From contig JBITNC010000001.1 of NCBI GenBank assembly GCA_050084985.1, positions 106,888,001-106,952,000 of the forward strand: DNA of 64,000 nt, read 5' to 3'. Origin of the DNA: Nageia nagi. Lineage: Eukaryota > Pinophyta. Below the pieces are notes generated by a model. That model did not search any database and was not told the DNA's origin. It was given only the letters and a program-made list of their open reading frames with translations. A program made the translations under genes and the position numbers. Position 1 is the first letter of the stretch. Each line of letters opens with the position of its first letter. Shown in pieces: positions 23,621 through 34,920 of the stretch.

Positions 23621-23839
23621 GCAAAAACTCTCCCTTGGATAACTATTTTAACCATTATACAATGTCATGACATGAATCACCATTTTACCTAAGGTACATA
23701 CTCATGATAGGGAGTGTAAGATAAGTTACATTATCTTATTCACAAATACTTAAAAGGTATCTAGGGATACTTTTATGTATTAGTGAATTTACATTAAGAG
23801 ACCTTACAATAATGCATTATACATTCCAAAAAAGTCTTC

Positions 23840-25250
23840 CTTGGTTTAGTGAAATGAATTTCCCTTCCCCCTAATCAAGGTTAACTTCTTAATGGGCATT
23901 TTGCATAAGACTTAGTTCTCACCATTCAATAGTAGGAGAAATCAATCAAATAGGAATTGTTCTAATTTTCGATCTAGCCTCAATGGCATAAAACTTCCTA
24001 TCATATACAACCCTCCAAAGATATGCTTGATTAGCTCCTATAATATCCTTAAAATTAGATTAAATTGAGGGATATGTTTAAATTATTAGGTATTATTTTT
24101 GCATTCCAATCCATACTCTCTCAACTGTAGCACTATGTAGTACAAAAAATTAAACATAATATGGAGTATTAATTCACTAAAAAAATGTATTTTAACTAGT
24201 AATTTTAAATATCCTCTAAAGTATTAGCAGTTACACATATTTACCATCCCTCATGTTGGGTTCCATATCAAAATTTCTATAATGAACTTAAGAAGATTAG
24301 ATATTTTTATGGCCTTCTTTATTGGAAAGAAAGGTTTTCATAGGGAGGTATAGGATGTGTATTGCCTTCCTAAATATTTAGGAGGAATGGGCCTTTTTTA
24401 CTACAAGTATTAAGGTATAATGCTTTGTGATAAACGGATTATTAGGGCAATCCAATGATCTAAATCTTGGAAAATCTTTATCAGACATTATATTCTTTTA
24501 TGTCCTCTCTTAACTAAAAGGTTGGTAAAGGTACAAATTTTGATTCCTTTCTTATGGCATATGTTCCAATTAAAAGTTCATAATCTTTCATTATGCACAA
24601 TATTTGGAAACCATGAGAATAAACCAAGCATTGGTTATGTTGGAAAGTTAGTGGATTTAGAAATAGTTTCTCATTGAATAATTTTAACATTTTATGATCT
24701 CTAATAGTCCAATATTAGGGTAACCTACTTGCTTTAATTCAATAAGTATGTTCGCACAAGTTTTTCCATAAAGGAATTATCACCATTATGAATTTTATTC
24801 TAAAAAATCTTGGTGTTCAATTTGGGGTTTGTCTAAAGATAAATATTTTTTAACTAGAAAGTAAGAAATGGATATGCTTGGATTTCTCCTTACCTTCCCA
24901 TTGTACAAAAGCTCAATGTTAAGTGGAACCATATCTCCTAATATTCATGATGGAAAACTAGGTTTCAAAATTTGTGGATCTCTTATATAGAACCAAATCA
25001 ATCTTTTTTTATTAGAGCCTTTTGTATTAGGATTTTCTTGTAGGTTCTCCCCTAGTATATATTAAGGTAGTTGACCAAAAATTCCCTTTCTGTAATCAAG
25101 TTGAGTCTTGCTTACACCTCTTTTGGGACTCTAAAAAGGCAAAATAAGGATGGTAATGGCTTGCTTATTTTATAATTATTTTATAACTACTACCTTTTCT
25201 TAGTAGCAAAATTTAATCATTTTATGACTACTAGAATTATCTTTAATAAT
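23840..25250 (+). mobile_element. L1-type LINE 3' fragment
   Basis: Segments of the region after RT in plant L1 ORF2 are readable on the plus strand. Near 24340-24480 there is a VCLPKYLGGMGLF-like block, then IRAIQ and SWKIFIRHYI. Near 25080-25130 comes a PFCNQVESCLHLFWD segment, equivalent to the C-terminal zinc-knuckle-like zf-RVT domain (family form CxxC...E...HLF..C). Frames shift repeatedly and stops are frequent. The RT core itself is not visible, so this is a 5'-truncated copy, the common state for L1. The 3' end and poly(A) are not defined. Confidence 0.7.
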
Positions 25251-25469
25251 CAAATAACATCATATTTATAATAAAATATTGATTTTTAATGATGTGTTTG
25301 GCTACGAATCTATAATCATGAAAATAAAGTTTCAATGGAGCTTAACTATCTTAGAGATTTGTTATATTATTGGGGCATTACCCCTTGTAAATTTAGCAAA
25401 TTTCCACAAAAATTGCCATGTAAAATTTCACTAAAAATAGCTAAATAATTATGCTATATTATTTGTATA

Positions 25470-26640
25470 GCTAGTGTTTCAAAGTTTTAAGGTTTTTAGG
25501 ATTTAAGATTTTTTTATGTTAAGATTCAAGATTGTTTTATGTTTAAGGTTTAGGGTTTAGAGTTTGCTATTTTTAAAGCTTAAGTTTAAGAATTTTTATG
25601 GTAGATAATTTTTCAAGATTATGATTTTTTACATTTAAGATTTAAGGATTCTTAGTTTTTAAGATCTTTTTAAGGTTTAAATTTATTTTTAAGGTAGTAT
25701 TTTATTAACAATTATTTAAGATTAAGTATGGTTTTTCAAGTCCTTTTAGTGTTTCAATTTTTTCTTGAAAATTTTAAAAAGAATTTTTTAAATTTTAGCA
25801 TTTTTTGAGGTTTTTTAAGGTTTTAAAAAGGATTATTATAACTTTTCGAGTGTACAATTTCTTTTGGTTACAATTTTTATAATTTATGATCTTTTATATT
25901 TTTAAAAGATTTTAAATTTTTCTTATGTTTAAAGTTTTGAATTTTGTTTTTCAAGTAGATATATTTCTAAATTTAAGGTTATTTTGGGATTAAAGATTTG
26001 AATGTTCATATTTTTTTTAAGTTTAGATTTTATAATGTTAATATTTTTGAAGTTTTGTTTTTTAAGGAATGGATTTTTTTAATATTGAGGTTGAGGATTT
26101 TCCATGGTTTATTTATATGGTTATCAAGATTTTAACAATTTCAAAGCTTTTCATGACCTAAGATTTGAGATTTCCATGATTCTAAGGTTATTAGAGCTTA
26201 AAATTGTTAGTTTTTATTTTTTTAATTTTTATCAACTTAAGGTTTTTAAGGTTTTAAGATTGATTTTTAAAATTTTATGGCTAAAGGTTTTTAGGTTTCA
26301 AGATTTTTCAAGGTTTTATTTTTATTTTGAAGTTTGTGATTTTTCAAGATTAAGATTAAGCTTTAAGGCCTAATATTTTAAGTTTTAATGTAATTAACTT
26401 AGGATTTTTGAAGTTTTTGTTTATAAATTGAAGAATTTTATAGGATTTTAATATTTTATAGGGTTCAAGGTAAGGAGATTTTTAGAAGAGGTTTATGTTG
26501 GTTTTCATTATTTAACATTCAAAATTGTATTCAAGGATTAGAGTATAGAGTTTTCAAGGTTTTTTATAGTTTAGTGTTTACATATTTTAGATCTTATTTT
26601 TTGATGTATGTTTAAAATTCAAAAGTTTAAAGTATGGTAA
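25470..26640. repeat. T-rich, telomere-like degenerate repeat
   Basis: For almost 1.2 kb the plus strand is built of T, with G on the same strand and almost no C. It consists of variations on TTTAAGGTTT, TTTAAGATTT and TTTTTAGGATTT. At 25542-25560 it reads TTTAAGGTTTAGGGTTTAG, which includes an exact TTTAGGGTTTAG, the plant telomere repeat. The pattern fits a very old interstitial telomeric array or another strand-asymmetric satellite. 26104-26373 is an open frame only because of the composition (Phe/Leu/Lys-rich) and is not a gene. Confidence 0.5.
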
Positions 26641-26672
26641 TTTAAAAGGTTAGATTTAGAAACCATAATCTA

Positions 26673-26961
26673 TGTGTGTGTGAAAATTCACAAGGAGAGC
26701 AAATCAAACCTAGAAAGGAAAATGCAAGAGCACCATAAAAAGAAAGAGAGAAGCTATAATCCTTATAACTAATCAAATCAAAATAAGAATGGAGCCCAAA
26801 TAAATAGGAAAAATACAAGCTAGTGTACAAAATCATGCTAACCATGCATGAATAGAAAAATACACAAAGTGAAAAAGAAGTGGTTATCACCACAACAAAC
26901 TAGCTAGAAATAAGACCTAGGAAATAATTAAATACTCCTAAGTGAACTTAATACTCTAACA
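26673..26961 (-). repeat. 3' LTR of copia C (minus)
   Basis: On the minus strand the LTR starts at 26961 with TGTTAGAGTATTAAG, immediately after the purine tract AAGGTGGGG (26962-26970), a standard polypurine tract/LTR junction. I place the other end near 26673, where the minus strand ends in CACACACACA and the T-rich region begins; this end is uncertain. A TATTTATTTGGGC-like AT block lies inside. Confidence 0.6.
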
Positions 26962-27199
26962 CCCCACCTTAAGTGAACAAGGAGGCAAAGTGGCATATCC
27001 ATAGAAATAAGTTCTATTAACAAGGCTTGATAAGGTACTTATGTATAATATGTGCAAAGAATTTACTAGAAGATAATGAAAAAACCACATGGCAAAAAAA
27101 TCATCTTAGAGTAGAAGGAGGATGGAGAGGAAGATATCCTCATAAACAACCCCCAAGGATAAATTCTTACACCCCAAGCAAGCCATGCAACTCGAGGAA

Positions 27200-28700
27200 A
27201 TGAGGTGATGTAAAGGATTTAATGAATATGTATGTGATCTATTGCTTAGTAGGAATGTACTCCAAGATGATAATGCAATCTTGAATATGCTAACGGATAA
27301 AGTGCATATGGATTTTAATGTGTTTGGTACATTGATGCTCTACAGAATTATGTGAAATGTGAATCATGCTCTAGTTATCACATTAAAGAACTATGGTATG
27401 ATACTAGGGGTATCCAAACTCCTCCAATAATTATCAAAGCTAAAGTACCTCCTAACTTGCATAAACAACTGCTCTATACTCTACCTCAGTCAATGATAAT
27501 GCAATAGCCTATTATTTCTTACATGACCAAATGATGGGAGAAGTACCAAGATAAAATACATAGCCAAAAGTGGAATGATGATCATAAGAAGAACCAAACT
27601 AATTATAATATGTATATCTAATCAACATTAGATTACCTCTCAAGTAATGCAAAATGAAGTGGGTTATGCCCCTCATATATCAAAGAATCCTCTTGGTTGC
27701 ATACCAATGAGACTCATGAGGGGTATTTGCAAATCAAGAAATAATCCCAACAACATATGTAATATATAATCAAGTATGGGTGAGGTATAAAAGAATCACA
27801 ACCAATTGGTGATACAAAGTATCATCACAAAGTTGTGAAGTGGAAGTGGAAGTCAAAGTCACCCCACTCTAAAATGATGATGGAGAAGGAGTGCAATCCA
27901 CCACCATAAACCATTGAAGAAGGTCCAAGGTATATTTTGGCTAAGATATGGAAATCCCTAAGTCTATTTATGTAACCTAAAAACTAAGAAAGAAATGGGA
28001 AAGTCCAAGGTATACCATCTCAAATCTCTTAACAAGAGCCTACTAAACTATTTGAATGTGAGAGCGAGAGGTGGCCATGAGAACAAGGTCATCAACATAC
28101 AACACCAAAATAGTGGTATCTGATCCATATCTCCAAATATATACTATAGGATCATAGTAACACCATAAAAAATCAATGGAGATGAGGAAAGAGTCCATAT
28201 TCTCATACCATTCCCAAGGAGCTTGTTTGAGGACATAGAGAGATTTTCTAAGCCTACAAACAAGTGAGGAATCCTAGATAAAATCAATGGGATGCTCCAT
28301 GTAGATAACATATAAATCACCATGTAAAAAAGCACTCTTTATATCCATTTGAAATAATGACCATACCTAAGTAGTAGGAAGAGAAAGTACAAGGTTAATT
28401 GAAACCATCTTGGTCATAGGGGAAAAGGTCTTAGACTCATTAATCCCTTACACCCGTGAAAACCTCTTAGTAATAAGATGAACCTTATACTTATCAATAG
28501 AACCATCAACTACATACTTGGTTTGGTACACATATTTACACCAAACTAAATTCTTACCATGGGGAAGGGAAATAAGATCCCAAGTATTATTCTTCAATAA
28601 GGAAGAATAATCAACTTCCATGGCATCATCCCACTCTGGTATATGATGAGCCTCTAAAAATGTATGTGGATCACCTGAATGTGCCTAACCAAATAGATTA
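27200..28700 (-). pseudogene. Copia RT and RNase H relic (element C)
   Basis: Around 28330-28140 the minus strand reads a VDIKSAFLHGDL block (first RT Asp) and ESLYVLKQAP-like and EWYENMDSFL blocks. VLYVDDLVL, the RT active site, follows near 28110. RNase H follows as a GYVFYLGTSPIIWSCKK block and an ALSLTEVEYRAVVYAS block (about 27590-27460), with the acidic E in the usual place and stops where Gln or Trp is expected. The function in a live element is cDNA synthesis and RNA removal. The domain order is intact, but it is not translatable. Confidence 0.8.
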
Positions 28701-29361
28701 GAATTGGTGGAATAATGATGAGAAGGAGAGAGATACTATATGAAAACTATTGCATCCTTAAGTGTGGAGCAAGCCCATTTGGGCATGTGACTACTAGTAG
28801 TGGAATAAGATGCAACATTAATAGGAGTAGCAATAATTATAGGTCGTGGAGATGTAGAGGATCAATAATTGCTATGGGAGAAACAATCTTAGAAATATCC
28901 TTCTCATGAAAGACCTTAGAATATGCATCATGAGATTTAGGTAAGATTGAGGAAGGAGATGAAGAGGGAGGATAAGGAAGGTACTCATCAAATTGAACAT
29001 TAGTGTGGAAAAAAAGATCATGAGTGTTAGGATCAATCCATCAATATGTGTTAATATCCTCATTATAGCCAATAAAGATAAGAGGCTTGCTCTTCTTATC
29101 CAAGAACTTACACTTGATCTTCAAAATAAAAGCCTAAGCATGAATACCAAACACTCTAAAGCATGATATATCTAGCTTGGTTCCACTCTAAGCCTCTTTA
29201 ATAGTCATCTGATCAAGTGCTTGATGAGGAGTGTGATTCTAGATGTAGTTCCCATAATTAACTTTCGTAGCATAGAAAATAGGAGGAAAGTCTTTATAAT
29301 GCATTATAAAAGTGGCCATCTCCTTCAATTTTATGTTCTTTCTTTTTGTAACTCCATTTTG

Positions 29362-29850
29362 CTACGGAGTGTGAGGGACAAAATTTTGATGAATTATTCC
29401 ATGCTTCTTAAGGAACTCTAAAAACTCTATGCTAAAGTACTCCCTCCCATTATTTGTATAAAGATTCTTGATGCAACTAGAAGATTGATTCTCTACCAAA
29501 GCCTTGAATAATTTGAAGTGTGAAAGGACATCATTCTTGTACTTGATAAAATACACCCAAGTACATCTTAACTAATCATGAATAAAATTCAATGCACACC
29601 AAGCTCCTATGAAGGATGGGTGCAAAAAAATCATCAAGTCACTATGTACCAACTCCAAAAGAGAAGATGCATGATGAGCTTTATATTTTGGAAAAGAGTC
29701 TTTATGTTGCTTACCAAGGGAATAACCTAGGAAAATGCCATTAGAAAAAGGCATATTAGGCAAGCTAATGATCATGTCATGAGAATGCAATTGCTACAAA
29801 TATCTATAGTTGAGGTACCCAAACCTGTCATGCCAAAGTCTCCTCATATA
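29362..29850 (-). pseudogene. Copia pre-integrase and integrase relic (element C)
   Basis: 29572-29790 reads LHSHDMIISLPNMPFSNG... then LGKQHKDSFPKYKAHHASS and LELVHSDLM, with the first integrase Asp in HSD. 29362-29556 continues with MYFIKYKNDVLSHFKLFKAL, NLYTNNGREYFS (the second Asp of SDNGGEF has become Asn) and HGIIHQNFVPHTP. The Glu block comes just after, on a shifted frame (PYSVAKWSYK-like). The His/Cys zinc site upstream is partly visible as LWHDRFGYLNY. At least one catalytic Asp is lost, so the domain is inactive. Confidence 0.85.
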
Positions 29851-30300
29851 ATATGCATGAGAAACCAACCTAATTCTTGAGTTAATATCATCAAATCCCT
29901 CAAACTGATAGAACCTCAAGGAATGATCAACATTACCTCATGCAAGAAGTGACTATGGCTCTAGCAAACTACAAATCTCAAAATCATGAGGTTTAACTAA
30001 AATAGTCCTCCCATCACCAATATTACAAATTTGATACACAAAAAGAAGGATGGTAGAGAGATTAGTAATGAAAATCACATCAAGGATGCAACCACCTTAA
30101 ACAAGAATGTCCCCTTTTCCCTTCATAAAAATGTAAGAGGAATTGCCAACCTCAATACTAGAAGTAGAAGTAGAACAAAGAGATGCAAAAGACTCTCTAG
30201 TTGGAGTCATGTGATGAGAGGCATCTATTGATCAGTATAATGTAACCTTAAGGGTTTGGTATGGTCATGTTCTCCATTACCTATAATAGTAGGGTTCTTG

Positions 30301-31672
30301 AAAGAGTAGAAGGTGGTGGGATAGTGTGCTCATGGGGGTTTTCTACTCAATCTCTAGATTACAAGATAGTTCTTCTCTATGATAAAGGTCTAAAGTAATG
30401 GAAAAGAGATAAAAAGATAAGAGTAACAAGAAAGAGATAGAAAAATAAAATACAAAAAGAAAACTAAAACTAACTAGCCTAGGCATTACTACATAGGAAG
30501 CAATCTATATCCAAGAATAGGAATAATAAACTATCTTACTCTTGGGGTCTTGCAATCACAATACATAGCCACAACTTAAGAAAATGTTTCATACATAATA
30601 TTCAAAAAACATAATAAACAACCAAAAATTGTAGATGGCAAAGTATCATTGTATTGCATTATCATATATGAAATCATTTTATACATTGGGTAACCTTGCT
30701 AAAATTTATGACCTTAACCCACTATTTATACTCTTTTACTTACAAATGGGTGGTTTTACACCATTATTGCCTTTAATTTCCCTATTGAATAAGAATAGAA
30801 ATAAAGAACTATTTACAAATGTACAACCTTAATCTATGAATGTGCTAGATTGCATAATGACCTAGTACAATCAATGTTAATATTTAGGATTCTACAAACT
30901 CTAAATCTTTGTACTTTCTAAAATGACTCATTTCTAATCTTTACACAAAATTGGATACTCAAACATAGAAATTAGCACAAATGTTGCACTGTAATTAGAA
31001 AAATCAATCAGAATAGAATTGTATTAATTATTGAATGGATATAATGAAAAGACATTCAAAAGGTACTCATATATGAACATAAAATGAACTAGAAAGCTCC
31101 CCAAAGTGGAATAAACCCCCCTTAGTGTTTCTATTAACTCAAAAAATATAGAAATCTAGCTAAATATTGCTCACAAAGTTGGAAACCCCTTCTAGGGTAA
31201 TGAGGGCACAAAACATAATAGCAAAAATCACCACAAACTGGTTGGATTTCTTCCACAACAATTTAAATTAACTAAAGGCACATCTCCTTAGTTTTCAAAT
31301 GTAATAACAAGGCTCATCTCTTGTCAACTACAAATGCCTCCAATAGAGCTAGGGAACATCTCCTAAATAATGGTGGAGTTTGAGTAGGGTGCAACCTTTC
31401 TCAAGAAACCTAAGGTTTCATATATAAAGTCATATAATAGCAAATACATACTCAAAATGGGATGTTCCATCCTCTTACATAGCTTGAAGATCTAATTTCA
31501 AGTTGACATCCCCAAACCCTAATTTGACTTATAGTGCCTTATTACAACATAAAGAAATAAAACATAAATGAAAATAACTTAATGTTATTTCTCCTAGGCA
31601 CATGAGCCCCTTTTCACTTTCATAATTAAGTGTAGGAGACATTTATAAAATATTTATTTTTGGGACATTACA
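30301..31672 (-). repeat. 3' LTR of chromodomain gypsy (minus)
   Basis: The minus strand begins at 31672 with TGTAATGTCCC directly after a purine-rich tract (about 31676-31690, TTGAGGAGGGTGGAC), which itself overlaps the end of the pol frame. That is the normal arrangement for a chromovirus 3' LTR. The inner sequence is AT-rich and non-coding. The far end cannot be pinned; 30241, where the plus strand reads TGTAACC, and about 30.3 kb are both possible. Confidence 0.6.
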
Positions 31673-31689
31673 AGTCCACCCTCCTCAAA

Positions 31690-32110
31690 TTGCTTGTCCT
31701 CAAGCAACTACAAGGCTAGATAGTTAAAAAATTTTGCACCCTCCCATGTAGCATCATCAAGTGGTAGATCATGCCACTTCATAAGATATTCTTTGAGAAT
31801 TTTGCTCCTCATCTTCTTCTCCCTTGTCTCTAAGATCAATTTAGGTTCAATCACTAATTTTCCCTCATCATCCAAAAAAGGCAACTTTGAAAGTGGCTAT
31901 AACTGCTATCCTAATGCCTTTTTTAGACATGAAACATGGAAAACATTATGAGTACTACTTTCCTTTAGCAACTCCAATGCATAGGCTACTTCACCAATCT
32001 TATGTAGCACCTTAAAAGGACCATGAAAATATGGTTTAAGCTTTTCTAAACCACTTTTCTTCAAAGAGGACTACTTATAAGGATGAAGTCTCACATAAAT
32101 CATATATCCT
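31690..32110 (-). pseudogene. Gypsy integrase C-terminus with chromodomain
   Basis: The minus-strand frame reads a VRLHPYK block, LKKSGLEKLKPYFHGPFKVL (GPY/F module), IGEVAYALELL, a VFHVSCLKKALG block, then the chromodomain: PKLILETREKKMRSKILKEY, LMKWHDLPLDDATWEGAKFF and finally LLEDKQFEEGG. The aromatic and DATWE residues of the chromodomain are present. In live elements this domain is thought to steer integration to marked heterochromatin. Only scattered stops (for example TAG for Gln in PYK-stop-SSL) interrupt about 140 codons. Confidence 0.88.
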
Positions 32111-32511
32111 TTCTGAAATGATTGCTCCACCCTTTCCTAGTCTGCATATTTCTTCCATTGATTCTATGCAATATGAATATTGTTTTTCAATGATCTCATG
32201 ATGTCTTGGTATTCTACAATGAAATCTTAGGCTCTAGGCACCCTACTATCACTCAATAACAAATCAGTAAAATTTGGAGCATCATAACCATCAAGAGCTT
32301 TGAAAGGATACATATTAATGGACATATGATAAGAGGAATTATAATAGAATTCACCCATGTGTAGCCACTTAATTATGCATTTTGATGGTTGGAAACATAA
32401 TTCCTCAAGTAACCTTCAACCCATTTATTCATATTTTTTAGTTTCTCCATTAGTTTGAGGGTGATAGCTAATGCTAGGAGTGAGTTTAGTACCACATAGT
32501 TTGATTAGTCC

Positions 32512-32736
32512 TTACCAATATAAGCTTAGGAACCTATTATGCCTATCACTAACTATATTATTTGGCAACCCATGCAATATAAAAACTTTTCTAAAAAAAC
32601 AATTAGCAACTTGCATGGATATGTAAGTGGCTAAAATTGCAAAGAAATGAGCAAATTTAGTAAGCCTATCAACCACTACTAAGATGCAATCTCTCATGTA
32701 TACCTTGGGAAGTCCTATGATGAAGTCCATGGACAC
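32512..32736 (-). pseudogene. Gypsy integrase catalytic core fragment
   Basis: MSMDFIIGLPKVYMRDCILV carries the first catalytic Asp (MDFI). VVVDRLTKFAHFFAI, HGLPNNIVSDRHNRFLS (second Asp in SDR) follow, matching chromovirus integrase nearly residue for residue. The expected Glu block lies just below 32512 on an interrupted frame. It is adjacent to the zinc-binding fragment, separated only by about 12 bp containing a stop where the family has Trp. Confidence 0.88.
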
Positions 32737-32748
32737 ACTCTTCCATTT

Positions 32749-33093
32749 CTAATTTGGGATTGGCAATGGTTGTAGTAACCTTGCAAGAAGCATGTTTTCC
32801 ATCTTATTTGTTTGGTAAACTTGGCATTCATGCACATGCTTGAGAATGTCATTTTTTACCCCCTTCCAAGTGAACCTATCATGCACCAATTTGTAAGTTT
32901 TAAAGAAACTAGGATGCCCAATAAGTGGTGCATCATGCAAGCAATGTATAAGTCCCTCTTTTAGCTTGGATTTAGGTATAATTTTAAAATCATTACAAAC
33001 CATGAAATTGTTTACATTTATTATAGACCATGAAACTATTTGTATTATGTAAAGCAATTCATGCTCATTAGGAGCACATGACTTATTTTCCAT
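32749..33093 (-). pseudogene. Gypsy integrase zinc-binding fragment
   Basis: This 114-codon open frame contains KLKEGLIHCLHDAPLIGHPSF-type sequence with the H of the HHCC finger (HDAPLIGHPSFFKT), then VHECQVYQTNKME with one Cys of the CxxC replaced by Tyr (CQVYQ for CxxCQ). TWKGVKNDILKHV is the linker typical of plant chromovirus integrase. The frame can be extended upstream to about 33150. The start shown is an internal codon, not an initiation site. Confidence 0.85.
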
Positions 33094-33778
33094 TATACGA
33101 GTGTATTTGGCATTGAATTCAAGTGCTTCATCAGATAAAAGAGTTTAATATTATTAGTAAAGACATGTTTTTAAGTAGAAAAGATTTGTTTATCTTAGCA
33201 TGGATCAAAGTTAACTTTCACCTTTTACTGGGTACATTTTTGGAAGCATGATCAGTAGCTTAGTATCTTGTACAAGCATAAAAAAAGTAGTGTTTCAAAA
33301 ACTTACCACTTTTGGATTGGTTTTTAATGCCTAGAAAATTTCTAGTTTGAATAGTTGCTTTACTAGTTTGAATAGTTGCTTTACTTCTCCATGATATTTT
33401 TTGAATCATATGTTGTATTTATAACATTTCATATTGCATGTCATCATTTAAAAATAAGCACAATAAGATTCAAATCATATGCTTTATAATTATGCTTAAA
33501 TGATTTAAATATGCTCTACAGATTCAATTATGCTCAAATGTTTCTCTATTTGGCTAAGTATTACATGCATTGTTTTGCTAACTTACCATTTTTGGACTAG
33601 TTTTTGACAAATTTCTAGATTGAATAGTTAGGGTTAGCTATGTTTATGAGCTCTTAGGATATATATCACTATTATACTTCAATATTGTTCATAATGTTAA
33701 CCATACAACCAAATTGGATGCTTAATATCATTTCATGTAATGGTACATTTAGATAATTTTATATCATTACTTAGATAA

Positions 33779-33781
<3 letters not shown>

Positions 33782-33809
<28 letters not shown>
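33782..33809. repeat. (CA)n microsatellite
   Basis: An uninterrupted CA dinucleotide run of about 14 units. Confidence 0.95.
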
Positions 33810-33896
33810 TTGTTGTACATAGATCATTTTTGCTGCATTTTTGAAGCATTTAGATAATTTCAATATGTTGCACTTGTAAAAAAATTGAATAGTGAC

Positions 33897-34015
33897 TGAT
33901 TAGTTCGATTGGGCCATCCTTTAGGAATCCATGGCCAACACTTTAATTGGGATCATTATGATTGAGCTCAAGTGCCTTGAGAAATTGAGGAAAACATAGC
34001 TTGAAATCATTGTAT
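33897..34015. repeat. ~120-bp dispersed direct repeat, copy 1
   Basis: This segment begins TGATTAGTTCGATTGGGCCATCC and ends near an ACATAGCTTGAAATCATT phrase. It is matched in the same orientation by 34800-34920 (CTAGTTAGTTCCATTGGACC..., TGTAGCTTGGAAGCATT), with shared ATTATGATTGAGCTCAA and TTGAG(A)AAT cores. It is unidentified and may be part of an LTR. Confidence 0.6.
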
Positions 34016-34712
34016 CAATTATGTCCTTTTTTTATTTATTAATTTAATACACAACAATTTTAAATCACCTCAATGTAAGAAGTGTACTTGATGCTTGTAA
34101 ATTGAAATATTGTAATAGTAGTACTATAGAGCATATTTGAATCATTTGAGAAATAATTAAAACTATAGAGCATATTTGAATTATTTTAGCATGATTATGT
34201 AATCCTTTATCATAATAGTGGTATTTTTGATCATTTTATCACATTTGGATCTTATTGAGCTCCTTCAAAAAATAGTGTTTGCATCATGCATCTTCTTAAA
34301 CAATTCCTAGGCCTTGCATCATGTGTTTGTATCTTGCAATCATTATAGATAATGAAATTATGTTTGCATATCATGTATCTTGTCAAATAATTTCTAGGCT
34401 TTGCATCATGCATCTACTTAAAAGTCTACAATTTCCTATCATATGGTGGACTTGGATAATTTCATTTCATATGTTTGAAGAATCCAGGTTGGTTGTGTGG
34501 TAACATAATGATGATAAATATATTGAGAGATTCTAATTCATGATGTTTTGAATAGGTTATCCTAGGGAAAGACATATTATTATGATTATTATGGAGGTAA
34601 GACAATATAACATTTAAATTTCTAATTTGAACAATTGCAAAGTATTACAAACATATTTTTTCCAACTTACCACTTCATCATTTGCATATATAATATATAT
34701 AATAACACACAC

Positions 34713-34716
<4 letters not shown>

Positions 34717-34790
<74 letters not shown>

Positions 34791-34797
34791 ATATATG
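34717..34797. repeat. (AT)n microsatellite
   Basis: About 80 bp of AT dinucleotides with one TA phase slip near 34781 and a short preceding ACACAC run (34704-34713). Confidence 0.95.
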
Positions 34798-34799
34798 TA

Positions 34800-34920
34800 T
34801 ACTAGTTAGTTCCATTGGACCATCCTTTGGGAGTTCATGGCTAGCATAATAATTGGGCTTACTATGATTGAGCTCAATTTCCTCAAGTAATTGAGAATGA
34901 TGTAGCTTGGAAGCATTCCT
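34800..34920. repeat. ~120-bp dispersed direct repeat, copy 2
   Basis: Diverged copy of 33897-34015, about 900 bp downstream of it. In this copy the end of the repeat has become the left arm of a perfect hairpin (34903-34946). Confidence 0.6.

Larger units (their letters stand above)
23320..23830 (-). repeat. Copia LTR of the A/B family, solo or truncated (minus)
   Basis: On the minus strand a GGAATGTATAATGCATTATTG start at about 23830 is followed by the same blocks as the LTR at 20520: GTAAGGT, a GTATTTGTGAATAAG block, CTATAAATAG, ACTCACTCAAG and, at the inner end, a GAGAGAGATTTCATGTGATC block. No internal copia sequence follows on either side, so it is a solo LTR, or the separated 5' LTR of relic B. 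It carries an internal exact 27-bp duplication (23394-23447). Confidence 0.65.
26962..30300 (-). mobile_element. Ty1/copia relic C
   Basis: From high to low coordinates on the minus strand: weak protease/gag remnants (29.85-30.3 kb), GAG-pre-integrase (29572-29850), integrase core (29362-29560 and on to about 28.9), RT (27.9-28.7) and RNase H (27.2-27.75), ending at the polypurine tract at 26970. The order and motifs are Ty1/copia. It is a different lineage from A/B: the pre-integrase reads LHSHDMIISLPNMPFSNG, as in Tork/Tnt1-like elements. The 5' end meets the gypsy LTR near 30.3 kb and no 5' LTR was found. All domains carry stops. Confidence 0.85.
31673..33150 (-). mobile_element. Chromodomain Ty3/gypsy (chromovirus) pol 3' relic
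   Basis: From high to low coordinates on the minus strand: integrase zinc-binding region (32749-33150), catalytic core (32360-32736), GPY-like C-terminal domain (about 31960-32110) and a chromodomain (about 31690-31850), then the polypurine tract and LTR. This order is diagnostic of the chromovirus clade. The RT and RNase H parts that should lie above 33150 are missing, so the element is broken there, where microsatellite-bearing DNA starts. The C-terminal part has few stops and is less decayed than most neighbours. Confidence 0.9.
33151..34680. other. Spacer with small repeats
   Basis: No gene is visible. A 21-bp duplication (TAGTTTGAATAGTTGCTTTAC) lies at about 33343-33384. 34260-34430 carries two overlapping copies of the CATCTTxTCAAAxAATTxCTAGGC phrase related to the array at 1-1330. 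Confidence 0.5.

Noticed and set aside
26104-26373. 89-codon Phe/Leu-rich frame
   Set aside because: A product of the T-rich telomere-like repeat composition; the protein has no recognisable features.
33782-33809. CA run as a functional Z-DNA or regulatory element
   Set aside because: An ordinary microsatellite with no gene nearby; nothing supports a role.
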